Shown one piece after another: positions 1-6,818 of a stretch of DNA of 10,845 nucleotides. Location of the stretch: assembly GCA_964517075.1 (NCBI GenBank), contig CAZFAT010000212.1, forward strand, positions 1-10,845, read 5' to 3'. How positions within the stretch are numbered: the first letter of the stretch is position 1; each line of letters opens with the position of its first letter. The notes beneath the pieces are model-generated. The model did no database searches. It was not told the origin of the DNA and was given only the letters and a program-made list of their open reading frames with translations. Source of the DNA: CAZFAT01 sp964517075. GTDB lineage: Bacteria > Acidobacteriota > Vicinamibacteria > Vicinamibacterales > SCN-69-37. The position numbers and the translations under genes are program-made.

Positions 1-318
1 GATCGCCGCCGGCAGCAGCTGGCCGACACCAACGGCCAGGGCCACCCCCGCGGCCAGGAGCACGAGCCCGCCCGGAAAGCCCCGCTCGATGAGCTGCGCG
101 AGGAGCGTCACCATGAGCACGAGGAGCGTCGCGCGCATCAGCCGCGACGGCACGAAGAATTTCAGCGGATCGTCGAGATAGGCCGCCAGCGCCGGGTTGT
201 CGGCTTCGCGCTCGGCCTCGAGCCTCTGCGGGAGCCGCATCAGCAGGCCGAACGCCGTCTCGACCAGGGCAAAGAAGAACAGCCCGCCGGCCGTGGCCAG
301 AATCAGCAGCGGAATCAT
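1..318 (-). CDS. CNNM (DUF21)/CorC-type membrane protein, N-terminal part only
   Basis: The gene runs off the window at base 1, leaving 106 residues. The start is the ATG at 318-316, which overlaps the ybeY stop as ATGA. Three hydrophobic segments are visible, at about residues 2-20, 59-77 and 84-103. The first is followed by VETAFGLLMRL, which matches the ETA-containing first helix of the CNNM (DUF21) domain. CNNM proteins usually continue into a CBS pair and a CorC-HlyC domain and are linked to magnesium or cobalt efflux, or are labelled hemolysin-like. E. coli has the relative ybeX (corC) directly after ybeY, so the position supports the call. Near the window edge, GQLLPAAI aligns with the usual GExxPK motif but has Gln for Glu and lacks the Lys, so ion transport by this member is uncertain. 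The CBS and CorC parts cannot be seen. Confidence 0.72.
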   Translation of the reverse strand, partial: MIPLLILATAGGLFFFALVETAFGLLMRLPQRLEAEREADNPALAAYLDDPLKFFVPSRLMRATLLVLMVTLLAQLIERGFPGGLVLLAAGVALAVGVGQLLPAAI

Positions 319-887
319 CGGCGTGGATCCGGCCTCGCCGCGCGTGCAAGCAGTCCGGCGGGCAGATTCACCCGGCGACGCAGCCGCGCCTCGAGCCTCA
401 GCATCTGTCCCTGGTCCCGATCATGATCGTAGCCCAACACGTGCAACAGGCCATGGAGGGCCAGCACCCGGACTTCGGTCGAAAGCCCGTGCCCGTACCG
501 CGCAGCTTGTCGGCGAGCCACGCCAACCGCGATGGCGATGTCGCCTAACTGACTGATATCTCTGTGTTTATCGTCGAACGACCCACGCGGGCTGCCCGCC
601 GCTCGAGCCGACCCGGCGACGGCCCTGGCTCGGCCAGCCCGGCCAGAAACGGTGGCCGGAAACGACAGCACGTCAGTCGGTCGGTCCACCCCACGAAACC
701 GTCGGTTGAGCCGGCGCATGGCCGCATCGCCGATCAGCGCGACGGCCACACGGCCCCGGGCGCGCGCGGGGGCCGCGCGCCTGAGCCACGACGCGAGGCC
801 GCGCACGTGCGGCTGCCAGCGCGCGGGGGCCACAACCGCGACGTCCAGACGCGCGGATGGCTGCCCGCCGGTCGGGCGAGCCCTCAT
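315..887 (-). CDS. ybeY: YbeY endoribonuclease, rRNA maturation factor
   Basis: This 190-residue protein belongs to the YbeY (UPF0054) family of single-strand-specific, zinc-dependent endoribonucleases. They act in 16S rRNA 3'-end maturation and ribosome quality control in the cytoplasm. The metal motif HGLLHVLGYDH (145-155) has all three expected His residues: 145, 149 and 155. RPTDVLSFP (69-77) and LGDIAIA (114-120) are the other family signatures. The start ATG at 887 overlaps the phoH stop as ATGA, and the stop overlaps the next gene in the same way, so translational coupling is likely; no Shine-Dalgarno is evident. E. coli has about 11 residues between SFP and LGD, whereas this protein has about 36. 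The extra stretch (about residues 78-113) is rich in Gly, Ala, Ser and Arg, with a low-GC end. The catalytic core is intact and the call is firm. Confidence 0.93.
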   Translation of the reverse strand: MRARPTGGQPSARLDVAVVAPARWQPHVRGLASWLRRAAPARARGRVAVALIGDAAMRRLNRRFRGVDRPTDVLSFPATVSGRAGRARAVAGSARAAGSPRGSFDDKHRDISQLGDIAIAVGVARRQAARYGHGLSTEVRVLALHGLLHVLGYDHDRDQGQMLRLEARLRRRVNLPAGLLARAARPDPRR

Positions 888-1861
888 GAGGGGGATGTCT
901 TCGACTGCAGCGAGTAGGACTCGTAGGCTTTCACGATGCGCTGGACGAGCAGGTGGCGGACGACGTCGCGCTCATCGAAATGAATGGTCGCGATGCCCTC
1001 GATGCCATTCACGACCCGCAGCGCCTCGATGAGCCCGGAGATCCGGCCTGACGGCAGATCGATCTGCGTGATGTCCCCGGTGACGACGGCCTTCGATCCG
1101 AAGCCCAGCCGGGTGAGAAACATCTTCATCTGTTCCGAGGTGGTATTCTGCGCCTCATCGAGGATGACGAACGCGTCGTTCAGCGTTCGCCCGCGCATGA
1201 AGGCAATCGGCGCGACCTCGATGACGCCGCGCTCGAGCAGTCGCTCGACGCGGTCGGCATCGAGCATGTCGTGCAGCGCGTCGTACAGCGGACGCAGGTA
1301 CGGGTTCACCTTCTCCTGCAGATCGCCAGGCAGAAATCCCAGTTTCTCGCCCGCCTCGACCGCGGGCCGCGCGAGGATGATCCGCGAGACGCGCTTGCCC
1401 ATCAGAAACGCGACCGCCTGCGCCATCGCCAGGTAGGTCTTCCCCGTGCCGGCCGGTCCGACCCCGAAGACGATGTCGTGCCGATCGATGGCCTCGAGAT
1501 ACCGCCGCTGCATCACGCTCTTCGGCACGACTTGCCGGCGGCCGGCGGCCCGCGTCGCCCCTTTCAGGAAATAGGCCTGCAGCTCGGCGTCCGGGTTGTC
1601 GGCCAGCAGCTGGGCGGCCGTCCGGACGTCGCCTCGCGCGAACCGGTAGCCTTCGCGGAGCAGCCCGGCCAGTTGCGCGAACACCCGTTCGGCATGCGCG
1701 ACCTGCTCGGGCTGGCCCTCCACGACGACGTCGTGGCCGGTTGTTTTCAGCGTAACCTCCAGCGCCGTTTCGAGGTGTCGCAGGTTTTCGTCGAAGGACC
1801 CGAACAGAGTCTCAATGCCCTCGTCAGGCATCGCGATGCGTCGCATCGAAGAAGCAGGCAT
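884..1861 (-). CDS. phoH: PhoH-like P-loop ATPase (YbeZ)
   Basis: The 325-residue product is a PhoH/YbeZ family cytoplasmic P-loop ATPase, a family tied to RNA metabolism and often encoded beside ybeY. Walker A is GPAGTGKT (135-142) and Walker B is VILDEAQN (232-239). Family signatures ARPAVEAGEKLGFLPGD (164-180) and TGDITQIDLP (261-270) are intact. The N-terminal region (about 14-80), with LFGSFDENLRHLE, is the usual small domain of this family. The length is normal for the family. I took the first ATG at 1861, nine bases after the sugar-kinase stop, but in-frame ATGs at residues 6 and 11 are also possible; none has a clear Shine-Dalgarno, and residue 11 gives an N-terminus closer to the family. 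The ATGA overlap with ybeY implies coupled synthesis. It probably works with YbeY in rRNA processing or ribosome rescue, by analogy with E. coli YbeZ-YbeY. Confidence 0.95.
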   Translation of the reverse strand: MPASSMRRIAMPDEGIETLFGSFDENLRHLETALEVTLKTTGHDVVVEGQPEQVAHAERVFAQLAGLLREGYRFARGDVRTAAQLLADNPDAELQAYFLKGATRAAGRRQVVPKSVMQRRYLEAIDRHDIVFGVGPAGTGKTYLAMAQAVAFLMGKRVSRIILARPAVEAGEKLGFLPGDLQEKVNPYLRPLYDALHDMLDADRVERLLERGVIEVAPIAFMRGRTLNDAFVILDEAQNTTSEQMKMFLTRLGFGSKAVVTGDITQIDLPSGRISGLIEALRVVNGIEGIATIHFDERDVVRHLLVQRIVKAYESYSLQSKTSPS

Positions 1862-1870
1862 CCGGTAGGT

Positions 1871-2779
1871 TCAGGGTAGCATACGCTCGTTCCACAGCCA
1901 GGCCGCTCCGCGCACGCCGCTGGCGTCGCCGTACCGAGCCGGCACGATCGGCGTGGTGACCACGTCGGAGAACACCCAGTCGGCCCACAGCCGCGGCACC
2001 TCCGTGTAGAGCGGCTGAATGCGCGACAGTCCACCGCCGACGACCACGATATCGGGATCGATGAGGTTGATGACCGTAGCGAGGGCCTTCGCCAGGCGCT
2101 GAATCCAGGCCTCCAGCACCAGGGCCGCCCGCGGATCGCCGTCGCCCGCCCGCTGTACGATCTGTTCTCCGGGCCGCGCCGTGCCGCCGCGCCGCCGATA
2201 GTCCGACGCCAGTGCCGGCCCCGACAGGAACGTCTCGATGCAGCCGTGACGGCCGCAGTAACACGGCGGTCCCGGATACTCGTCGGCATCCGGCCAGGGC
2301 AGCGGGTTGTGTCCCCACTCCCCCGCGATGGCGTTCCGTCCGGTCCACACCTGCCGATCGACCACCACGCCGCCACCGGTCCCGGTTCCGAGGATGACGC
2401 CGAACACCACGGCCTGTCCCGCCGCCGCGCCGTCGATGGCCTCCGAAATGGCCAGGCAGTTGGCGTCGTTCGCCAGCCGGACGTCGCGGCGCAGCCGGCG
2501 TTCGAGATCGACCTTGAGCGCGCGGCCGTTCAGCCACGTCGAGTTCGCGTTCTTGACGAGGCCCGAGACCGGCGAGATGACACCGGGCATGCCGATGCCG
2601 ACGGTGCACGTGACGCCCACGGCCCGCTCGGCTTCGGCGACGAGGCGCGTCATCGCGTCGAGCGTGCCGTCGTAATCGTCGCGGGGCGTGGGCGCACGGG
2701 ACTCCCAGGCGATCCCGCCGGCCGGATCCAGCACCACCGCCGCGATCTTGGTCCCGCCCAGGTCGAGGCCGAGGCGCAC
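1871..2779 (-). CDS. mak: ROK-family sugar kinase, fructokinase (Mak)-like
   Basis: This 302-residue ROK kinase should phosphorylate a hexose with ATP in the cytoplasm. The N-terminal phosphate loop is LGLDLGGTK (3-11). The catalytic Asp is D105 in RLANDANCLA (101-110). The second phosphate motif is ILGTGTGGG (129-137). The ROK zinc site consists of His157 in GEWGHNPLPW (153-162) and the cysteines of CYCGRHGC (173-180). KNANSTWLNG (76-85), the ANDANCLA block and the C-terminal SGVRGAAWLW match what I remember of E. coli Mak (manno(fructo)kinase) unusually well, so fructose or mannose is the best substrate guess; glucose or N-acetyl sugars are not excluded. The start is GTG at 2779, with AGGTAG (2791-2786) six bases upstream overlapping the aspS stop, so translation is probably coupled to aspS. 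No sugar transporter or isomerase lies nearby to name the pathway. Confidence 0.9.
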   Translation of the reverse strand: MRLGLDLGGTKIAAVVLDPAGGIAWESRAPTPRDDYDGTLDAMTRLVAEAERAVGVTCTVGIGMPGVISPVSGLVKNANSTWLNGRALKVDLERRLRRDVRLANDANCLAISEAIDGAAAGQAVVFGVILGTGTGGGVVVDRQVWTGRNAIAGEWGHNPLPWPDADEYPGPPCYCGRHGCIETFLSGPALASDYRRRGGTARPGEQIVQRAGDGDPRAALVLEAWIQRLAKALATVINLIDPDIVVVGGGLSRIQPLYTEVPRLWADWVFSDVVTTPIVPARYGDASGVRGAAWLWNERMLP

Positions 2780-2785
2780 CGGTGG

Positions 2786-4564
2786 CTACCTGTCGCGCAC
2801 GTCGAGCCGGATGTGAAGCTCGCGCAGCTGCTTGTCCGAGACGCGTGACGGCGCGCGCATGAGCAGGTCCTCGGCGTTTTGCGTCATGGGAAACGCGATG
2901 ACCTCGCGCAGGTTGGGCTCACGCGCGAGCAGCATCACGATGCGGTCGATGCCCGGCGCCAGCCCGCCGTGCGGCGGGGCGCCATAGCGGAACGCCGCGA
3001 GCATCCCGCCGAACCGCCGTTCCACCTCCTCCGGTCCGTACCCGGCCAGCTCGAACGCGCGCAGCATGATTTCCGGGCGGTGATTGCGGATCGCGCCGCT
3101 CGACAACTCGACGCCGTTGCACACGATGTCGTACTGGAACGCCTTGATGGTGAGCGGATCGGCGGTGTTGAGCGCGTCGAGGCCGCCTTGGGGCATCGAG
3201 AACGGATTGTGGCTGAAGGCAATCTGTCCGGCTTCATCGCGCTCGAAAAACGGAAAGTCGGTAATCCAGCAGAAGCGATAGGCCTTGTCTTCCATCAGGC
3301 CCAGCTCCTTGCCGAGATGACTCCGCAGTCCGTCGACGGCCCGGGCGAGACCCGCGGGAGGGCCGGCCGCGAAGAACACGGCGTCGCCCGTCGCGACGCC
3401 CGCACGCTCGAAGACCCGCGCGCGGTCGTCCTCTGAGAGGAACTTCGCGAGCGGCCCCCGCGGCGTGTCCGCGGCCACGATGTAGGCCAGCCCGCCCAGC
3501 CCGAGCGACCCGCCCAGCGAGACGCTCCGGTCGAAGAAGCTGCGCGACCGGTCGGCGGCGCCAGGCGCCGGGATCGCGCGCACGACCGATCCGGCGGCGA
3601 CGGCGTCGGCAAAGACCGTGAACGACGACCCGCGGAACAGGTCGGTGACGTCAGACGCGCGGATTGGATTGCGCAAGTCCGGCTTGTCCGTGCCGTACAT
3701 CACCATCGCGTCGTCGTAGGCAATGCGCGGGAACGGCGGCGGCGAGACCGTCCAGTCGGAGAACTCGCCGAAGACCCCCGCCAGGACCGGCTCGATGGCG
3801 TTGAAGACGTCGTCCTGGGTGACGAACGAGAGCTCGATGTCGAGCTGGTAGAACTCACCGGGTGAGCGATCGGCGCGTGCGTCCTCGTCGCGGAAGCAGG
3901 GCGCGATCTGGAAGTAGCGGTCGAAGCCGGCCACCATGAGCAGCTGTTTGAACTGCTGCGGCGCCTGCGGGAGCGCGTAGAACCTTCCGGGGTGCAGCCG
4001 GCTGGGCACGAGGTAGTCGCGGGCGCCTTCGGGCGAGCTGGACGTCAGGATCGGCGTCTGGAACTCGAGAAAACCCTGGGCGTGCATCCGCTGCCGGATG
4101 CTCGCGATCACGCGCGCGCGCAGGACGACGTTGGCGTGCAGCCGCTCGCGGCGCAGGTCGAGGAACCGGTAGCGGAGCCGCTGCTCTTCCGGAATCTCCT
4201 GCGTGCCGGCCACCTGAAACGGCAACGTCTCCGCCGGCGAGAGCACCTCGAGCTGGTCGACGATCACTTCGACGAGGCCGGTGGGCAGCGTGGGATTGAT
4301 GTTCTCCTCGCTGCGTCCGACCACGCGCCCGGCGACGCTGATCACGCTCTCCAGCCTCAGGGCCTCGGCGGCCGTGAACGCCGGCGAATCCGGCGTAAAG
4401 ACGCACTGCGTGATGCCGTGATGGTCGCGCAGGTCGATGAACAACAGATGGCCGTGGTCCCGTTTGCGGTGCACCCACCCGGCGAGCTTGACGTGCTCGC
4501 CGACGTGTTGGGGACGCAGGACGTGACAGGTATGCGTGCGGTAGGCGAGCGAATCGTTCGTCAC
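2786..4564 (-). CDS. aspS: Aspartyl-tRNA synthetase, bacterial type, probably non-discriminating (Asp/Asn)
   Basis: This 592-residue class II synthetase has the full bacterial AspRS layout. The OB-fold anticodon-binding domain is about 1-110. Motif 2 is FRDEDARADRSPGEFYQLD (224-242). A GAD insertion domain covers about 300-410, and motif 3 is GLAPGIDRIVMLL (534-546). The motif 2 variant with ARADRSPGEFYQ resembles alphaproteobacterial AspRS more than E. coli AspRS. In the anticodon domain, RDHG places His37 where E. coli has Leu30. His at this site marks non-discriminating enzymes that charge both tRNA-Asp and tRNA-Asn, with GatCAB finishing Asn-tRNA. The start is GTG at 4564, with AGGA (4578-4575) ten bases upstream; the family N-terminus (YRTHTCHVLR) follows directly. 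It lies between hisS (73-base gap) and the ROK kinase (6-base gap). Confidence 0.97.
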   Translation of the reverse strand: MTNDSLAYRTHTCHVLRPQHVGEHVKLAGWVHRKRDHGHLLFIDLRDHHGITQCVFTPDSPAFTAAEALRLESVISVAGRVVGRSEENINPTLPTGLVEVIVDQLEVLSPAETLPFQVAGTQEIPEEQRLRYRFLDLRRERLHANVVLRARVIASIRQRMHAQGFLEFQTPILTSSSPEGARDYLVPSRLHPGRFYALPQAPQQFKQLLMVAGFDRYFQIAPCFRDEDARADRSPGEFYQLDIELSFVTQDDVFNAIEPVLAGVFGEFSDWTVSPPPFPRIAYDDAMVMYGTDKPDLRNPIRASDVTDLFRGSSFTVFADAVAAGSVVRAIPAPGAADRSRSFFDRSVSLGGSLGLGGLAYIVAADTPRGPLAKFLSEDDRARVFERAGVATGDAVFFAAGPPAGLARAVDGLRSHLGKELGLMEDKAYRFCWITDFPFFERDEAGQIAFSHNPFSMPQGGLDALNTADPLTIKAFQYDIVCNGVELSSGAIRNHRPEIMLRAFELAGYGPEEVERRFGGMLAAFRYGAPPHGGLAPGIDRIVMLLAREPNLREVIAFPMTQNAEDLLMRAPSRVSDKQLRELHIRLDVRDR

Positions 4565-4617
4565 GATGAGCTGATCCTGACGCAGCGCCTCCCCGGCGCC
4601 GCGCGAACGAGAAGTCC

Positions 4618-4634
4618 GCGGCCGAGTGGGCCGC
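4618..4634 (-). terminator. GC hairpin between hisS and aspS, weak terminator or processing site
   Basis: A perfect 6-bp stem, GCGGCC/GGCCGC, closes a 5-base loop. It starts three bases after the hisS stop in the direction of transcription. The following bases (GGACTTCTCG) contain only scattered T, not a proper T-tract. It could give partial termination, protect the hisS mRNA end, or be a chance palindrome in GC-rich DNA. Because aspS follows without an obvious promoter of its own, full termination here seems unlikely. Confidence 0.3.
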
Positions 4635-4637
4635 CCA

Positions 4638-5894
4638 TCACGGGGCCGCGCAGGCCGCCAGCGCCTCGCCCACCGCGGCCGATCGCGCCACGGACCGCTG
4701 CTCGCCGGTGCGCATGTCGCGCAGCGTCACCTCACCCCGCGCCAGCTCGTCGCCGCCGACGATTAAGGTGATGCGGGCGCCGGACCGATCGGCGCGCTTC
4801 ATCTGCGCCCGCACCCCGCGGGCGTCGAACGCCATCGACGCGCCGAGACCGGCCTGGCGCAGTTCGCGCAGGAGCCGCAACGCGTCGCTTCGGCCGGGAT
4901 CCCCAATGGCCGCCACGAACGCGCGCGGCCGCTCCGCGGTCGCCGCCGTCGCCGGCAGCGCCAGCACGAGTCGCTCGAGGCCCGCGGCGAACCCGATGCC
5001 GGGACGATTCGGTCCGCCCAGCACCTGCACCAGCCCGTCGTACCGGCCCCCGCCGAGCAGCGCGTTCTGCGCGCCGAGCGACTCGCCCAGCACCTCGAAC
5101 GTCGTGCGCGTGTAGTAGTCGAGCCCGCGCACGAGCCGGTGCGACAGCCGCCAGGGAATCTCCCACATCGTGAGCAGCGCCTGCACGCCCTCGAAGTGCG
5201 CGCGGCACGGCTCGCAGAGATAGTCGACCGATCGCGGGAGCCGGTCGATGATCGGCTGGTCCGCCTCCACCTTGCAGTCGTAGATGCGGAGCGGATTCGT
5301 CGCGGCCCGGCGTTGACAGTCGGCGCACAGCCGCGCCAGATCGGCGCCAAGCACCTCGATGAGCGCCTGGTGAAAGGCCGGGCGGCAAGTCGCGCAGCCA
5401 ACGGAGTTCAGGACGAGCTCGGCCCGCTCGATGCCGAGCGCGATGACCAGCATCCACGCCAGATCGATGACTTCGGCGTCAATCGCGGGATCCTCGAGGC
5501 CGAAGACTTCCACGTCGAACTGGTGGAATTGCCGATAGCGCCCCTTCTGCGGCCGTTCGTAGCGGAACATCGGGCCGAACGCGTACAGCTTCGGCGAGGC
5601 GAGCGCCTGCTCCAGCCCGTGCTCGAGATACGCGCGGACGATGCTGGGGGTCGCTTCGGGCCGCAGCGTCACGCGCTCGCCGCCCTTGTCCGTGAAGCTG
5701 TACATCTCCTTCTGCACGATGTCCGTCGTCTCGCCCGTGCCCTTCGCGAACAGCTCCTCGCGCTCGAGAATCGGCGTGCGGATCTCGGCGTAGCCGTACC
5801 GCTCGCACCACTCCCGGGCGGTGCGCTCGACGTGCTGCCATTTTTCGACCTCCCCGGGCAGGATGTCGTGGGTGCCGCGAATGGCGGAAATCAT
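4638..5894 (-). CDS. hisS: Histidyl-tRNA synthetase
   Basis: The 418-residue product is a class II HisRS of normal length. MISAIRGTHDILP (1-13) is the classic N-terminus and fixes the start at ATG 5894; the frame stays open upstream to about 6203, but that stretch has no family similarity. Motif 2 lies at about 104-131, with GPMFRYERPQKGRYRQFHQF. The histidine-specific motif is LVRGLDYYTRTTFEV (254-268), followed by GGGRYDGL (281-288). Motif 3 is GIGFAAGLERL (299-309), and the anticodon-binding domain is about 322-418. The insertion domain carries cysteine pairs at 167/170, 190/193 and 227/230 plus Cys207, a pattern seen in many Gram-positive-type HisRS that may bind zinc. No strong Shine-Dalgarno is seen. 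It follows the carbonic anhydrase gene by 62 bases and is probably co-transcribed with it. Confidence 0.97.
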   Translation of the reverse strand: MISAIRGTHDILPGEVEKWQHVERTAREWCERYGYAEIRTPILEREELFAKGTGETTDIVQKEMYSFTDKGGERVTLRPEATPSIVRAYLEHGLEQALASPKLYAFGPMFRYERPQKGRYRQFHQFDVEVFGLEDPAIDAEVIDLAWMLVIALGIERAELVLNSVGCATCRPAFHQALIEVLGADLARLCADCQRRAATNPLRIYDCKVEADQPIIDRLPRSVDYLCEPCRAHFEGVQALLTMWEIPWRLSHRLVRGLDYYTRTTFEVLGESLGAQNALLGGGRYDGLVQVLGGPNRPGIGFAAGLERLVLALPATAATAERPRAFVAAIGDPGRSDALRLLRELRQAGLGASMAFDARGVRAQMKRADRSGARITLIVGGDELARGEVTLRDMRTGEQRSVARSAAVGEALAACAAP

Positions 5895-5956
5895 CGTGTC
5901 TGGCCGCGTCCTGGGGTCGAGGAAGGGGCAGATCGGGGCCCTGCTCGAGTGACACG

Positions 5957-6466
5957 CTACTTTATCTGATAGTCCTGTCGATAGCGCACGTAGTTGTCGG
6001 CGTGCTCCCGGATGAAGGCCACGTCGACGTCCGTGAGCCGACGGGTCACGCGGCCGGGCAGACCCATCACGAGCGACCGCGGCGGTATCACCATGCCCTC
6101 GGTGACGAGCGCGCCGGCCGCGACAATCACATCCTCGCCAATCCGGGCCCCGGTCAGCACGATGGCCCCCATGCCGATGAGTACGCGATTCGCGATGACA
6201 CACCCGTGCACGATGGCCCCATGGCCGATGGTGACCTCATCGCCGAGAATGGCCGGATGGGTATCGTGCTGCACGTGCACGACCGTCCCGTCCTGGACGT
6301 TCGTCCGCGCGCCGATGCGGATGTAGCTGACGTCGCCGCGCGCGACCACGTTCAGCCAGATGCTGCTCTCGGCCCCGACTTCGACGTCTCCCACGATCTG
6401 CGCGCTGTCGTCGACGTACGCGGTCGGATGCACGACCGGCAGGCGGCCGCGATAGGCGCGAAGCAT
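5957..6466 (-). CDS. Gamma-class carbonic anhydrase-like hexapeptide-repeat protein
   Basis: The 169-residue product is a left-handed beta-helix protein of the gamma carbonic anhydrase/YrdA/PaaY group, a trimeric fold with zinc at subunit interfaces. Hexapeptide repeats run from about residue 12 to 125 (for example SAQIVGDVEVGAESSIW). The three metal ligands of the family are present: His64 in TVVHVQHD, then His82 and His87 in IGHGAIVHGC. A short C-terminal helix follows (about 144-168). Many family members have these ligands, yet only some show carbonic anhydrase activity, so the enzymatic role is plausible but unproven. The start ATG at 6466 gives the standard family N-terminus (MLRAYRGRLPVVHPTAYVD). 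It lacks a Shine-Dalgarno but has a perfect TATAAT placed for a leaderless transcript. It is the first gene of the leftward cluster. Confidence 0.9.
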   Translation of the reverse strand: MLRAYRGRLPVVHPTAYVDDSAQIVGDVEVGAESSIWLNVVARGDVSYIRIGARTNVQDGTVVHVQHDTHPAILGDEVTIGHGAIVHGCVIANRVLIGMGAIVLTGARIGEDVIVAAGALVTEGMVIPPRSLVMGLPGRVTRRLTDVDVAFIREHADNYVRYRQDYQIK

Positions 6467-6472
6467 GCCGGA

Positions 6473-6478
6473 ATTATA
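6473..6478 (-). promoter_or_regulatory. -10 element for a leaderless transcript of the gamma carbonic anhydrase gene
   Basis: A perfect TATAAT occupies 6478-6473 on the minus strand in an otherwise GC-rich gap. With standard spacing the first transcribed base would be 6466, which is the A of the ATG. No -35 hexamer is convincing: CTGACC at 6505-6500 is 21 bases away, which is too far. No Shine-Dalgarno precedes the ATG, consistent with leaderless initiation. It is probably the promoter for the whole downstream hisS-aspS cluster. Confidence 0.65.
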
Positions 6479-6532
6479 TCGAGGGCTGCCGGGGGTGCCG
6501 GTCAGAGGGTCGTGCCGTCGACGTGTGGCCGG

Positions 6533-6772
6533 CTACGGGGGCCGATCGACCGGCGTCCTCATGCCGGCGGCGGTCAGCGTCTGCAGGACCGCGTCTACGA
6601 TCAGCGCGTGCTGGCGCCCGCGGTCGATCGTCGCCCAGCAGTCGCCGGGCTGAAAACCGTACCACCCGAACTGCGAGTGATTGCCGCCGTCGATGGTGAT
6701 CCAGCGACTCGTTGCGGGCAGCAGATGACGATCCGCCTCGCTTCGGCGGAGTTCGCGGGAGGCCCACAGTTC
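6533..6772 (-). pseudogene. C-terminal remnant of an alpha/beta hydrolase gene
   Basis: A 79-codon open frame lies between an in-frame TGA just upstream of 6772 and a TAG at 6535-6533. It has no plausible start; its only ATG is near the C-terminus. Its middle reads LLPATSRWITIDGGNHSQF and continues GWYGFQPGDCWATIDRG. This is the C-terminal block of a family of alpha/beta hydrolases whose catalytic His sits in a GGNHxQFGxYGxQPGD motif, followed by a last helix (here ALIVDAVLQTL). The nucleophile elbow, the acid residue and the rest of the fold are absent. Upstream sequence in any frame does not continue the family before the divergent TonB-like gene begins at 6819. I read it as a decayed gene once transcribed leftward ahead of the carbonic anhydrase gene. 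Most of the remaining gap holds only that gene's promoter. Confidence 0.72.
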
Positions 6773-6818
6773 TCAGCCGCCGGCCGGACTCGCGCGGTAA
6801 CATGCCGGCGGCACATCC

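Noticed and set aside
3992..4771. Plus-strand open frame of 259 codons opposite aspS
   Set aside because: It is antisense to well-conserved aspS sequence and has no domain; GC-rich coding DNA commonly leaves the opposite strand open.
5895..6203. In-frame upstream extension of hisS by about 103 codons
   Set aside because: The added residues are low-complexity, Arg/His-rich and antiparallel to no known domain; they overlap the carbonic anhydrase gene, and the MISAIRGTHDILP start is canonical for HisRS.
6798..6803. TAACAT as a -10 element for the TonB-like gene
   Set aside because: It matches the consensus at only 4 of 6 positions, has no -35 or TG extension, and would leave a leader of about nine bases, unlike the two clear promoters in the window.
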